Positions 53,494-62,387 of a stretch of 64,000 nt of DNA are shown here, one piece after another (the first letter of the stretch is position 1; every line of letters starts with the position of its first letter). Where the stretch lies: contig CAYFIB010000009.1 in NCBI GenBank assembly GCA_964342855.1, forward strand, positions 1 through 64,000, read 5' to 3'. The notes beneath the pieces are model-generated. The model was not told the DNA's origin, did not search any database, and worked only from the letters and a program-made list of their open reading frames with translations. Made by a program: the position numbers and the translations under genes. The stretch is from JBCBJX01 sp964342855. Its GTDB lineage: Bacteria > Pseudomonadota > Alphaproteobacteria > Caulobacterales > Parvularculaceae.

Positions 53494-55094
53494 GCGGGCG
53501 CTTTCTGCGTGGAGAGGACCGGGGCGAGGGCCGTGAGCGGCCCCGCCACTTTCTTCGGCAGGACGGCGACGAGCTGTCGAAGGTCCGCGAGCGGCAGCGC
53601 CGTCACCAGCACCAAAGGTCCGATCACGGCGTAGCTGACCGCCGCGAGAGCGAGCACGCCGATGAGCGTCTGCGGCGGCGAGACCGACGCGTACCACCAG
53701 ATCGGCGCCTGCAGGATCAGCGACGGGACGAGCGCGCGCACCTGCGCTGAGTAGAGCCGCACAAGCGGGATCGACGTCTTGCGCGCGATCATCGCCGGAC
53801 GGACGAACCCGCCATAAATCGTCAGCGGGATCGCCGTGCCCAGAGCGACGCCGATAAGACCGAAGGGTCCGATCAGCGCGAAGGTGAGGGCGAGGTTCGC
53901 GACGCCCACGACGACATCCGCGATCGCCAACATGCGGTGCGTATCAAGGGCGACGGCGAGGCGGCGCATGGGCGTCTGCGAGAGCTCGAAGAACGATGCG
54001 ACCGCCAGAATGACCAGAGCCGGCGTCGCGGTCGCGTATTCCGGAGAAATCCAGGTCGACAGGAACGGCTTCCCGAACGCGGTGATGCCGCCAAGCATGA
54101 TGCTGGCGATGCAGGTCGCGACGCGCAGCGTAAAGAGGAAGCGCGCATGCAGCGCAGGGGAGCGCGGCTGCGAGGCGTAGGCGGAAAACGCCGGGACGAG
54201 AACGCCGAACGCCTGCATCACCGCCGTCTGCACCCGGGCGATCAACTGAATCACCACGGAATAGTAAGCGACCATGATCGGGGTCATCAGCGCCCCGACG
54301 ATCATGAGCGCGAAATAGTACATCGACTTGTTGGCGAACTGCGACAGGAACGCAAAGCCCCCGAAATTGAGAACCACTCCGAGGGTTTTCTTCCGGATAG
54401 CGCCAGCCTCGAAACGGGCGAGGGGGGCGAACTTCCGCGCGGCGAGGAAGAGCGCCGCCTGCGCCGAGATGTCGGCGGCGGCGATGGCGAGAGCCAGCAC
54501 GTCAAGACGCGGCGCGAACGAGAGCGCGCCGATCGCGACGGCGAGCCGCGCCGCGGACCGATAGACGAGAATGTGCGACTGGATGTCCTGCCGCGCGACG
54601 GAGCCGAGCGCGCCGCCGGCGGCGGCGGCGGGAAACTCCATGCCGAAGAGGAAGGCCATGACCGCCGTCGCGATCGCGAGCTCCGGCGTCGACGTCTCCG
54701 GAAAGAGGACGCCCGCGGCCATCAGGGCGGCGACGGCGAAGCCGATCAGGGACACCGCCGCGCCGACGGCCGTCAACAACGCGAGCGCTGTCGAATAAAT
54801 CTCGCGCGCGCCGTCCACATCGCCCTCCGCGCGCGCTTTGGCGAGGAAGCGGACGACGACGACCGGCGCGCCCAGCATGAGGAGATAGGCGTTGAAGCCG
54901 ACTGCGCCGATCAGCGACCAGAGGCCGTAGCGGGCGTCCCCCAGAGAGGAGATCAGGATCGGCGTCAGGACGAATGTCGCGGCGATCTGCACGACCCAGC
55001 CGACGAGGCTGACCGCGCCGGAACGGGCGATCTGCTGGCGCGAGGCGCTTTCTCCGCGGCGCGGCGCCGGCTTTTCTGGGGTCTCGTCGCTCAT
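53490..55094 (-). CDS. Polysaccharide flippase (Wzx/MATE-fold transporter)
   Basis: 534 residues, about 14 membrane helices, preceded by a cytoplasmic basic N terminus (KPAPRRGESASRQQIARS). The MATE/Wzx pattern is seen in the first pair of helices (GWVVQIAATFVLTPILI with GDARYGLWSLIGA). It would move lipid-linked repeat units to the periplasmic face. It is the only gene on the minus strand in the stretch 44272-64000, divergent from the export lipoprotein gene across 111 bp. No promoter consensus could be assigned in that gap. Confidence 0.88.
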   Translation of the reverse strand: MSDETPEKPAPRRGESASRQQIARSGAVSLVGWVVQIAATFVLTPILISSLGDARYGLWSLIGAVGFNAYLLMLGAPVVVVRFLAKARAEGDVDGAREIYSTALALLTAVGAAVSLIGFAVAALMAAGVLFPETSTPELAIATAVMAFLFGMEFPAAAAGGALGSVARQDIQSHILVYRSAARLAVAIGALSFAPRLDVLALAIAAADISAQAALFLAARKFAPLARFEAGAIRKKTLGVVLNFGGFAFLSQFANKSMYYFALMIVGALMTPIMVAYYSVVIQLIARVQTAVMQAFGVLVPAFSAYASQPRSPALHARFLFTLRVATCIASIMLGGITAFGKPFLSTWISPEYATATPALVILAVASFFELSQTPMRRLAVALDTHRMLAIADVVVGVANLALTFALIGPFGLIGVALGTAIPLTIYGGFVRPAMIARKTSIPLVRLYSAQVRALVPSLILQAPIWWYASVSPPQTLIGVLALAAVSYAVIGPLVLVTALPLADLRQLVAVLPKKVAGPLTALAPVLSTQKAPA

Positions 55095-55205
55095 CGGTCT
55101 CTCTTAACGTGTCTTCAGTCGGCGCTCATTGATATTGATCGCCGCGGCGGCTTCCCATACAGCAATCGGGAAAAGTCGCCTCACATCAAAACGTTGTACC
55201 GGAAC

Positions 55206-55859
55206 ATGTTGAACAAAATCGGACACGGTTTCAGGGCGGCCATCGCCCTCACGCTCATCGCGCTTCTTTCTGGCTGCACCGCGCCGGGATTTCTCACCCG
55301 CAAAGCGAATTATCTGCCGCAGGCCGTCGCAGGGCCTGAGGACTATTCGGTGACGCCTGAATACGTCATCGGCCCGCTCGACGACCTCAATGTCTTCGTC
55401 TGGCGCTCCGAGGAACTGACGACCGACGTGACGGTGCGCCCTGACGGGCGCATTTCGACGCCGCTGATCGACGACATGGTCGCCGCCGGGAAAACGCCGG
55501 CGCAGCTGGCCGGTGATATCGAGGCGACGCTCGCGCGCTATGTGAAAGACCCGGAAGTCACGGTGCTCGTTGAGAAATTCTCCTCGACCTTCGACCAGCA
55601 GGTGCGCGTTCTCGGCGCGGCGTCGGAGCCGCAGGCGTTCTCTCATCGCGCCGGCATGACGGTTCTCGACGTCATGGTCGCGGTCGGCGGTCTGACTGAT
55701 TTCGCGGCCGGCAACCGCGCCGTCCTCATTCGCGGACGCGGCGAGGCGCGCCAGACTTATCGGCTCCGGCTCGATGACATGCTGCGTCGCGGCGACATCC
55801 GCACCAACGCGCCCGTCTTCCCCGGCGACGTCATCGTCGTTCCGGAACGGCGGTTCTGA
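55206..55859 (+). CDS. XrtA-system polysaccharide export lipoprotein (Wza-like)
   Basis: 217 residues from ATG 55206 with a lipobox (LIALLSGC, Cys about 25). A Poly_export domain follows (about 45-130, YVIGPLDDLNVFVWR, VRPDGRISTPLIDD), then a SLBB domain (about 135-205) ending in DVIVVPERRF. It forms the periplasmic/outer-membrane part of the polymer channel. The family in XrtA loci is TIGR03027 (from memory). Its size is smaller than Wza and lacks the C-terminal amphipathic helix, so the outer-membrane pore may be provided by the barrel protein at 58421-60340. Confidence 0.9.
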   Translation: MLNKIGHGFRAAIALTLIALLSGCTAPGFLTRKANYLPQAVAGPEDYSVTPEYVIGPLDDLNVFVWRSEELTTDVTVRPDGRISTPLIDDMVAAGKTPAQLAGDIEATLARYVKDPEVTVLVEKFSSTFDQQVRVLGAASEPQAFSHRAGMTVLDVMVAVGGLTDFAAGNRAVLIRGRGEARQTYRLRLDDMLRRGDIRTNAPVFPGDVIVVPERRF

Positions 55860-55865
55860 TCGGTT

Positions 55866-55881
55866 CGGCGCGAATTTTGCT
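55866..55881 (+). promoter_or_regulatory. Predicted sigma-54 promoter of the chain-length/tyrosine kinase block
   Basis: CGGCGCGAATTTTGCT has GG and GC twelve bases apart, with a good -12 (TTTTGCT) and a -24 one base off at the first T and at the A. It lies 7 bases after the export gene stop and 69 before GTG 55950. An imperfect GC hairpin (ATCGGGCGTC...GACGCCCCGAT) follows at about 55894-55917. Confidence 0.6.
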
Positions 55882-55949
55882 GCTAAGGACGCGGATCGGG
55901 CGTCTGACGCCCCGATTAGTGTCGCAATTCAGTCTTAGAAGGTGATCCC

Positions 55950-57461
55950 GTGATCCCTCTCGCGGACATACCCGCCCCGGTGCTGAAGTTCGTCGTCGGT
56001 TTCTGGCGACGCAAATGGATCATTCTGGCGCTCGCTTGGCTTGTCGCCCTTCCGGGCTGGTTCGTCGTCGCGAGCCTGCCGGACACCTACAGCTCGCACG
56101 CGAAGATCCACGTCCGCACGGACGACGTGATCGACCAGCTCCTGCGCGGCATCGCGCCGCGGCCCGATTTCCAGAACCGGGTCGATTTCCTGCGTCTGCG
56201 GCTCCTGACCTATCCCAATCTCGACAAGGTCGCGCGCGAGGTCGGGATCGACCTGGAAAGCCGCGGCCAGCTCGAATACGAGCGCGCGCTGCGCAAACTC
56301 GCCGCGGACACGCGCGTGCGCGCCATGCGCGATAATTTTCTGGAGATCAGCTACGCCGCCGATGATCCGGTGCGCGCTCAGCAGGTCGTGAACGGCTTTC
56401 TCAACATCTTCATCGAAAGCGATCTGTCGACGACGCTTTCCGGCATGGACCGGGCGCGCTCATCGATCGACCGCCAGATCGCGTCCTTCGACGCGCAGAT
56501 CAACGAGAAGCAGCGCCAGATCGCGGAATTCCGCCGCCAGTACCGCTCTGAGCTCGCTGAGCCGACGCGCCTGTCGCAGGACATCGAGCGCCTGCGGGAG
56601 ACCCAGCGGCTTCGCGAAGCGCAGAAAGAAGCGCTGACCCGCCAGCTTGATGAGGCTCGCGAGGAGCTCGCGACGACGCCGCGCCCGGCGAAAGCGACCG
56701 ATCCGGAAATCCTGCGCCTGAAAACCGCCCTGCTCGATCTCCGCTCGCGCTACACGGACGATTATCCGCGCGTCATCGCCATCGAAGAGCGCATTTCCGA
56801 GTTGGAGGGTCGCCTCGACGCCGAAGGCGCGGTGAACCCGGAATACACCAAACTGAAACAGCGCACGGAGTTTCTGGAAGCCGCGCTCGCCGAACTGGAA
56901 GAGCGCAGCGCCGAAACACGGACACGCATCAACGAGGCGGAAGCCTCGCTCGATCTCGCTCCGGCGGCGATCGTCGATCTCGACGACATCACCCGCGGCC
57001 TTGAAAACCTGGAAGAAAAGCGGCGCACGCTCGAAGACCAGCGTCTCGCGCTGCAGATTTCCGCGGGCGTCGGCGATAGCGGCGAGCAGATCGAATACGA
57101 CATCGTCGAAGAACCGCTCGTGCCGCTCGAGCCGACCGGCCCGCCGCGGATCATTCTGACGCTGCTCGTTCTCGTCGTCGCCGGCGGCGCTGGGGCGGCC
57201 GCGGCCTTCGGCCTCATCATCATCGACCGTAGCTATTCGCAGGCGGACGAACTGGAAGCGGCGTACGAAATTCCGGTGCTCGGCTCGGTTTCGATCGTCT
57301 CCGCGACGCTCGCCACGCCGAAACGCCTTCGCGAACTGGGTCTGTTCGCCGCCGGCGCCGCGGGGCTTGTTCTAATCGCGCTGATCTTCACCCTCGCGTT
57401 CACGACGCGCGAACCGGTGAAGACGGCGGCCTCCGACGCTCCGGTGGAGCGCGTCGCGTAG
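55950..57461 (+). CDS. XrtA-system chain-length determinant (Wzz-like)
   Basis: 503 residues from GTG 55950 (AGAAGGTGA upstream). The first membrane helix is at about 20-40, and a long periplasmic coiled-coil region (about 160-390, rich in RxxQxxEFRRQ heptads) precedes the second membrane helix at about 405-430. Helices of this type set polymer length together with a BY-kinase. From memory it fits TIGR03007. An unusual third hydrophobic stretch (about 465-485, LGLFAAGAAGLVLIALIF) lies near the C terminus. It is followed by the tyrosine kinase gene after 13 bases. Confidence 0.9.
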   Translation: MIPLADIPAPVLKFVVGFWRRKWIILALAWLVALPGWFVVASLPDTYSSHAKIHVRTDDVIDQLLRGIAPRPDFQNRVDFLRLRLLTYPNLDKVAREVGIDLESRGQLEYERALRKLAADTRVRAMRDNFLEISYAADDPVRAQQVVNGFLNIFIESDLSTTLSGMDRARSSIDRQIASFDAQINEKQRQIAEFRRQYRSELAEPTRLSQDIERLRETQRLREAQKEALTRQLDEAREELATTPRPAKATDPEILRLKTALLDLRSRYTDDYPRVIAIEERISELEGRLDAEGAVNPEYTKLKQRTEFLEAALAELEERSAETRTRINEAEASLDLAPAAIVDLDDITRGLENLEEKRRTLEDQRLALQISAGVGDSGEQIEYDIVEEPLVPLEPTGPPRIILTLLVLVVAGGAGAAAAFGLIIIDRSYSQADELEAAYEIPVLGSVSIVSATLATPKRLRELGLFAAGAAGLVLIALIFTLAFTTREPVKTAASDAPVERVA

Positions 57462-57474
57462 AGGGGGGAAAGTT

Positions 57475-58431
57475 ATGGGATTGGTCGAACGTATCGCCTC
57501 TGCTGGCGGAAAGTCCAAGCAGACGGACAAGGACGAAGCCCGCACCGAAGAGGCCCGCGCGGAGGCGATCGAAGAGGGCGTTCGCGCTCTGGAGGACGGT
57601 TTTCCGACCGCGCCGAGCCTTCGTTCCGCTGTGCCGGACGATCGCCGCGTGCGGATCGATTTCAATCGCCTTCGCGAAGGCGGCAATTTCACGCCGCTGC
57701 GTCGACGCACGCGCCTCGGCATGGAGCTGCGCGCCCTGAAGCGCCGACTGCTGAACCGCATCGGCTTTTTCGAGGCGCCGCGCATCGGCAAATCGAACGC
57801 GCGCCGCGTGGAGCGGATCGCGCTTGTCACCTCCACCCGTCCGGGCGAGGGCAAGACGTTCCTATCGCTCAATCTCGCGCTCAGCCTCGCCTTTGAGGAC
57901 AACACGCCGGTCTTCCTGATCGACGCCGACCTCAATCGGCCGAAGATCGCCGATCAACTGGGGCTCGCTCCCGTGCTCGGCCTCTCCGATCTTCTGACCG
58001 ATGAGAACCTGAAGGTCTCCGACATCGTTCTGCAGGCGGAGGGCGCCCCGCTCTTCCTGTTGCCCGCAGGCCTTGCGAGCGCCGATCCGCCGGAGCTGTT
58101 CGGTTCCGAACGGGCTATCGAGCTCTTTCAGCAGATCCGTCGTGAATTCGGCGACTGCATCATCGTGCTCGACGCCCCGCCGGTTCTCGCCGCGACGGAG
58201 GCCATGCTGATCGCGCGCGAGGTCGACGAGGTTCTGTTCGTCGTGCAGGCGAACGAAACCCGCGCGCCGATGCTGGAAACCGCCCTCGAAGAACTTGCGG
58301 ATGTTCGTGAGCGGATCAGTTTCGTTCTCAACTTCTGCGCCATCAATAAATCCGCCTCGCACTATGGCGCTTACTATGAATATTCGCCCACGCAGCACTC
58401 GGACGCAGTCGGTTCAGATCGTGACGCGTAA
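57475..58431 (+). CDS. XrtA-system tyrosine autokinase (BY-kinase)
   Basis: 318 residues with SD GGGGGGAAAG. The cytoplasmic protein has a Walker A' TSTRPGEGKTFLSLNLA (about 120), Walker A LIDADLNRP and Walker B-like CIIVLDAPPVLA. A Tyr cluster near the C terminus (HYGAYYEYSP) is the probable autophosphorylation site. It works with the preceding chain-length protein to control export (TIGR03018, from memory). The stop overlaps the downstream barrel gene. Confidence 0.92.
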   Translation: MGLVERIASAGGKSKQTDKDEARTEEARAEAIEEGVRALEDGFPTAPSLRSAVPDDRRVRIDFNRLREGGNFTPLRRRTRLGMELRALKRRLLNRIGFFEAPRIGKSNARRVERIALVTSTRPGEGKTFLSLNLALSLAFEDNTPVFLIDADLNRPKIADQLGLAPVLGLSDLLTDENLKVSDIVLQAEGAPLFLLPAGLASADPPELFGSERAIELFQQIRREFGDCIIVLDAPPVLAATEAMLIAREVDEVLFVVQANETRAPMLETALEELADVRERISFVLNFCAINKSASHYGAYYEYSPTQHSDAVGSDRDA

Positions 58432-60340
58432 TTCATCCGCCCTTCTGTGGGCTCTCGCCGTCGCTTCGGTTTTTGCGGCGCGCCCTGACGGCGCGTTCGC
58501 GCAGGCCGAAGTTCCCGGCGTGCAGAGGATCAAACAATTCCTGACCGTCGGCCCGCCAGCGCGTCGCCGTATCGATACGAACCTGAAATGGGGCGTCGGA
58601 TCCGAAACGCTGTTCACGACGAACACTTTTCTGGAGGCTGATGAAGGCGGCCCGTTCGTCGAATGTCTTGAGGACAATTCCAGACAACCGCTTGAGGATT
58701 GCGGGTTTCCGGAGAGCGGGCCCGTATTCGAGTTCCTGCCGCGCCAGTCGGACGGCGAGCCGAATGAAGCGGTTGTGATCGCCGCGACGAGCGAGTTCAA
58801 CATCGCGTACGCGCGCCGGAATTACCTCCTGAATGGCGGCGGCGATGTCGCGCTCTTTCAGGATTCCGAAACTGATCAGATCCGCGTCAATCCTTCTGTA
58901 CGACTTCTAGGGCGCACCGGGTTCTTCCGCGATTACCTCACCATAGACGCATCCGCATCCGCGCAGCGGGCGAGCATCTCGGAAGTCAACGTTCAGTCGA
59001 CCAACCCTTACGCCAATCTGGAGCAGCGCGGTCTTTTCGTGTCCGGCGTCCTCCGGCCCACGCTCGTCTTACCGATCACGCAGACAACCGGCGCGAGCCT
59101 GCAGTATTCTCGCCGCCAGACCTGGCAGCTGGACGACAGCGGTCAGGACGACCTGGACACCGCTCAACGCGGTCAGCAAAGCGTCAACACCTACAGCGCG
59201 ACCGTGTACGGCTCGAGCTTTGATGAACAGCTCGAGCTCTCGGCTGCTGTCACACGGCGCCGCGCTGAATTTCATCCGGATGACGCGGACGAGTTCTCCG
59301 AAGAGTCGTTTCTTCTTCAGGACACTGTGGTGGGTGAGAGTCGTTTCGCGGTCACTGATTATGCAACGCTCGTCGCCAATGGCGGCGTGGACGAGGTAGA
59401 AACATCACGCGCCGACAACCGGCAGCTCGACGGGACGTTCTGGGCCGTCGGCGTCAATGTCCGTGGGCGGTCGTTCGACGCCGAGGCGCTGGCCGGCCTG
59501 CGCTATGACGGATTTTATTATCGCGCCGAGCTGAACTACGTGCTTCGTAATTTCGTAACGTTAACCGCGCGCGCGACTCGCCAACTGGAGATCCAGTTCG
59601 GCGCTGGTGCGGACGCGAACCTTGCTCAAGCTGAACAGAATCTGAGTTTCTATGACGATTACGGACGGGTTGCGTTTGCAACCCCATTGGTTGTCGATGG
59701 TCAGACCGTCGGGTTTCTCCCCGCAGGCATAGGCGAGGGCCTGCAGGGCGGACTTTCTCCGCTTCTCGATTTCAGGAACGCGCTTGATCAGTCTTCGGGC
59801 GAACGCGGCGCTCCCGGTCTTGTCGATCGTCTTCAGGGCGAGGCGCGGTTCAGGGTCGCCGGGATCAATGTCACCGCGCGCGGCGGCGTCACCGCGTTTG
59901 ACTTCGGTGACGTGGAATCTCAGATCAGCTCCGCCGGATTGGTCCTTAGCCGCAATTTCTCAGAGAGATACGGCGTTGAGTTCGGCCTTTCCCAGCGCTG
60001 GTCGGTACGGGACCAGTGCCTCCTTCCAGCGGATACGCAGGAATTCTGCGTGGTGGATTTCAGTGTCCCGGATCTGCCGCAGGATCTGCCGCAGGAGATT
60101 CTGGACAGAATTGATGAGATCCCTCCAGATGAACTTTCTTTCCGGTTCGAGGACCAGACCCAAACCCTGACCGCGCGAGCCCGGTTCAATGCGCGCTTTT
60201 CTCCGCGGTTCGGCGCGTTCGTCGAGGCGGGCCATCTTGACGGTGAGCAGGGGCCCCGCTTCAACGGGTCTGATGCGGCTCGGGACGACGTTTCCGAGAC
60301 CTATGTCCGTATCGGCGTGCGCTGGGGAGGCCGCCGTTGA
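58421..60340 (+). CDS. XrtA-system outer membrane beta-barrel protein
   Basis: 639 residues from GTG 58421, which gives a compact signal peptide (MTRNSSALLWALAVASVF, cleavage after AFAQA); ATG 58376 is an alternative adding 15 residues. The mature part is a long run of amphipathic strands with aromatic/Arg alternation, ending YVRIGVRWGGRR. It fits the PEP-CTERM-associated outer membrane family (TIGR03016, from memory), a likely polymer exit porin. A short acidic insert with Pro (PDLPQDLPQEILDRIDEIP) precedes the last strands. Overlaps the kinase stop by 11 bases and the ATPase start by 4. Confidence 0.85.
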   Translation: MTRNSSALLWALAVASVFAARPDGAFAQAEVPGVQRIKQFLTVGPPARRRIDTNLKWGVGSETLFTTNTFLEADEGGPFVECLEDNSRQPLEDCGFPESGPVFEFLPRQSDGEPNEAVVIAATSEFNIAYARRNYLLNGGGDVALFQDSETDQIRVNPSVRLLGRTGFFRDYLTIDASASAQRASISEVNVQSTNPYANLEQRGLFVSGVLRPTLVLPITQTTGASLQYSRRQTWQLDDSGQDDLDTAQRGQQSVNTYSATVYGSSFDEQLELSAAVTRRRAEFHPDDADEFSEESFLLQDTVVGESRFAVTDYATLVANGGVDEVETSRADNRQLDGTFWAVGVNVRGRSFDAEALAGLRYDGFYYRAELNYVLRNFVTLTARATRQLEIQFGAGADANLAQAEQNLSFYDDYGRVAFATPLVVDGQTVGFLPAGIGEGLQGGLSPLLDFRNALDQSSGERGAPGLVDRLQGEARFRVAGINVTARGGVTAFDFGDVESQISSAGLVLSRNFSERYGVEFGLSQRWSVRDQCLLPADTQEFCVVDFSVPDLPQDLPQEILDRIDEIPPDELSFRFEDQTQTLTARARFNARFSPRFGAFVEAGHLDGEQGPRFNGSDAARDDVSETYVRIGVRWGGRR

Positions 60341-61464
60341 TTGAAGATGCGTTCAACTTACGCGGCTCGCCGTTCCGGCTGAGCCCGGATCCGAAATTCT
60401 TTTTCGGCTCGCGCAGCCACCGCAAAGCGCTCGCTTATCTGCGCTATGGCGTGCAGCAGGGCGAAGGCTTCATCGTCATCACCGGCGAGATCGGGGCGGG
60501 GAAGTCGATCCTGATCGGCCAGCTCCTGTCGGAGCTTGACCACTCGCGCATCGCCGCCGCGCATCTCGTCACCTCGTCCATCGAGGCGAACGACATCGTC
60601 CGGTTCATCCTCGCGGGCTTCAAGATCAAACCGGCGGGCGAAAGCCGCGCCTCGCAGATCGCCGCCTTTGAAGAATTCCTCATCGCCCAGCACCGCTCGC
60701 GCCGGCGGGTGCTGCTGGTCGTCGACGAGGCGCAGAATATTCCGCCGCAGACCATCGAAGAGCTGCGGATGCTCTCGAACATCAATTACGATGGCGAGCC
60801 GCTCTTCCAGATCTTCCTCGTCGGTCAGCCGGAATTCCGGGACATCCTCGCGCAGCCTTCCCTTGAGCAGCTGCGCCAGCGCGTGATCGCGTCCTACCAC
60901 CTGAACGCGCTCGCCGAGGATGAGACCCGGGACTACATCATCCACCGCCTGAATTGCGTCGGCTGGCGGCAGGACCCCTCGTTCACGGACGAGGCGTTCC
61001 GCGTCGTTTACGAGCAGACCGGCGGGGTGCCGCGCCTCATCAACAATCTCTGCAACCGCCTGCTTCTGAGCTGCGCCATCGACGAAGTGCACGTCATCGA
61101 AAGCGAGACGGTGCGAGACGTCGTGGCGGACATCTCGTCGGAAGAAGTCGTCGACTCCACCGGACCGGGCGCGCGCCAGAGCCCCCGCGCCGCCGCCGAG
61201 ACGAAGCCGGCGAGCGCGAACGGCGCCGGCGAGATGCGGATCGAGCTGTCGAACAGCAGGAAGTTCGAAGACGAGATCGAGCCGTCGGAGACGCTCGCGC
61301 CCGCTTACGCCGACAAAATCTCGCGCCGGGCCCGCGAGCTGGAAGAGCGCGCGCAGCGCCTCGAAGCCTCCGCCGGGCGCATTCGGGAAACCATTCTGTT
61401 GCGATTGGCGCGTATGGAAGAGGCGTTGCAGCGCCTCGAAGACGGCGCGACCGCCGCTGAATGA
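60337..61464 (+). CDS. XrtA-system ExeA/GspA-like AAA ATPase
   Basis: 375 residues, TTG start overlapping the barrel stop (TTGA). AAA_22-type domain: the conserved N-terminal FNLRGSPFRLSPDPKFFF, Walker A GEIGAGKS (about 47), Walker B VLLVVDEAQNI (about 125), sensor region QIFLVGQPEFRD. A C-terminal coiled coil (about 325-370) contains repeated heptads (ARELEERAQRLEASAGRI). No membrane segment is evident. It is a family member of XrtA loci (TIGR03015, from memory), possibly supplying energy or assembling the exporter. The deacetylase gene overlaps by 4 bases. Confidence 0.9.
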   Translation: MIEDAFNLRGSPFRLSPDPKFFFGSRSHRKALAYLRYGVQQGEGFIVITGEIGAGKSILIGQLLSELDHSRIAAAHLVTSSIEANDIVRFILAGFKIKPAGESRASQIAAFEEFLIAQHRSRRRVLLVVDEAQNIPPQTIEELRMLSNINYDGEPLFQIFLVGQPEFRDILAQPSLEQLRQRVIASYHLNALAEDETRDYIIHRLNCVGWRQDPSFTDEAFRVVYEQTGGVPRLINNLCNRLLLSCAIDEVHVIESETVRDVVADISSEEVVDSTGPGARQSPRAAAETKPASANGAGEMRIELSNSRKFEDEIEPSETLAPAYADKISRRARELEERAQRLEASAGRIRETILLRLARMEEALQRLEDGATAAE

Positions 61465-62387
61465 CCCCGCAAAGGACTGGAGCCGCCATGTCCGCCACGA
61501 CTGACAAGACGCCCGAAACCCCCGTCATCCGCAACGCCATGTCCGTGGATGTCGAGGACTATTATCAGGTCTGGGCGCTCTCCTTCGCCATCAAGCGCGA
61601 GGACTGGGATGCGATCCCACCGCGCGTGGAAGAGGCGACCCGCACGGTGCTCGATCTCTTCGACCGCACCGGCGCGAAGGGCACGTTCTTCACCCTCGGC
61701 TGCGTCGCCGAGCGCCATCCGGACCTCATTCGCGACATCGTTTCGCGCGGTCACGAGCTCGGCAGTCATGGCTGGGATCACAAGAAGGTCTTCGATCTCG
61801 ACCGCGACGCCTTTCTGGAAGAGACCATCCGCACCAAGAAGACGCTTGAAGACATCGCCGGCGTCGAGGCGCGCGGCTATCGCGCCGCCGGGTTCTCCAT
61901 CGACGAACGCACCCCGTGGGCGCACGAAATGCTGCGCGAGGCGGGGCACGGCTACTCGTCGAGCATCCACCCCATCGAGCACGACCACTATTCCGCGCCC
62001 GACGCGCCGCTGACGCCCTATCAGCCCATCGCGGGCGATCCGTTCCCGGAGATCCCCGTGGCGGTCGCCGAAGTCGCGGGTCGCCGCATCACCTGCGCCG
62101 GGGGCGGGCGGTTCCGCCTGTGGCCGACATTCTGGACTGAGCATCTGACCCGCCGCGTCAACGCGGCCGGCCGCTCGGCGGTCTTCTATTTCCATCCGTG
62201 GGAGGTCGATCCCGGCCAGCCGAAGGTCGCGGGGCTGCCGTGGAAGTCGCGCTTTCGCCATTACGTCAATCTGGACCGGATGGAAGGCAAGCTCGAAACC
62301 CTTCTCAATAAATTCGTCTGGGACCGGATCGACCGGGCCGTCGCCGAGGCCGCGCCCCAGGCGGCGCGTCTGGAGGCCGCCGAATGA
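61461..62387 (+). CDS. XrtA-system polysaccharide deacetylase
   Basis: 308 residues from ATG 61461; ATG 61488 with a nearby GGAG is equally possible (299 residues). It is a NodB-type deacetylase: SVDVEDYYQV holds the catalytic Asp pair, HELGSHGWDHK the metal His residues, and RAAGFSID and FYFHPWEVDP later motifs. It removes N-acetyl groups from glycan amino sugars (TIGR03006, from memory). No signal peptide is apparent, so it may act on precursors in the cytoplasm. It overlaps the following FemAB gene by 4 bases. Confidence 0.9.
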   Translation: MTPQRTGAAMSATTDKTPETPVIRNAMSVDVEDYYQVWALSFAIKREDWDAIPPRVEEATRTVLDLFDRTGAKGTFFTLGCVAERHPDLIRDIVSRGHELGSHGWDHKKVFDLDRDAFLEETIRTKKTLEDIAGVEARGYRAAGFSIDERTPWAHEMLREAGHGYSSSIHPIEHDHYSAPDAPLTPYQPIAGDPFPEIPVAVAEVAGRRITCAGGGRFRLWPTFWTEHLTRRVNAAGRSAVFYFHPWEVDPGQPKVAGLPWKSRFRHYVNLDRMEGKLETLLNKFVWDRIDRAVAEAAPQAARLEAAE

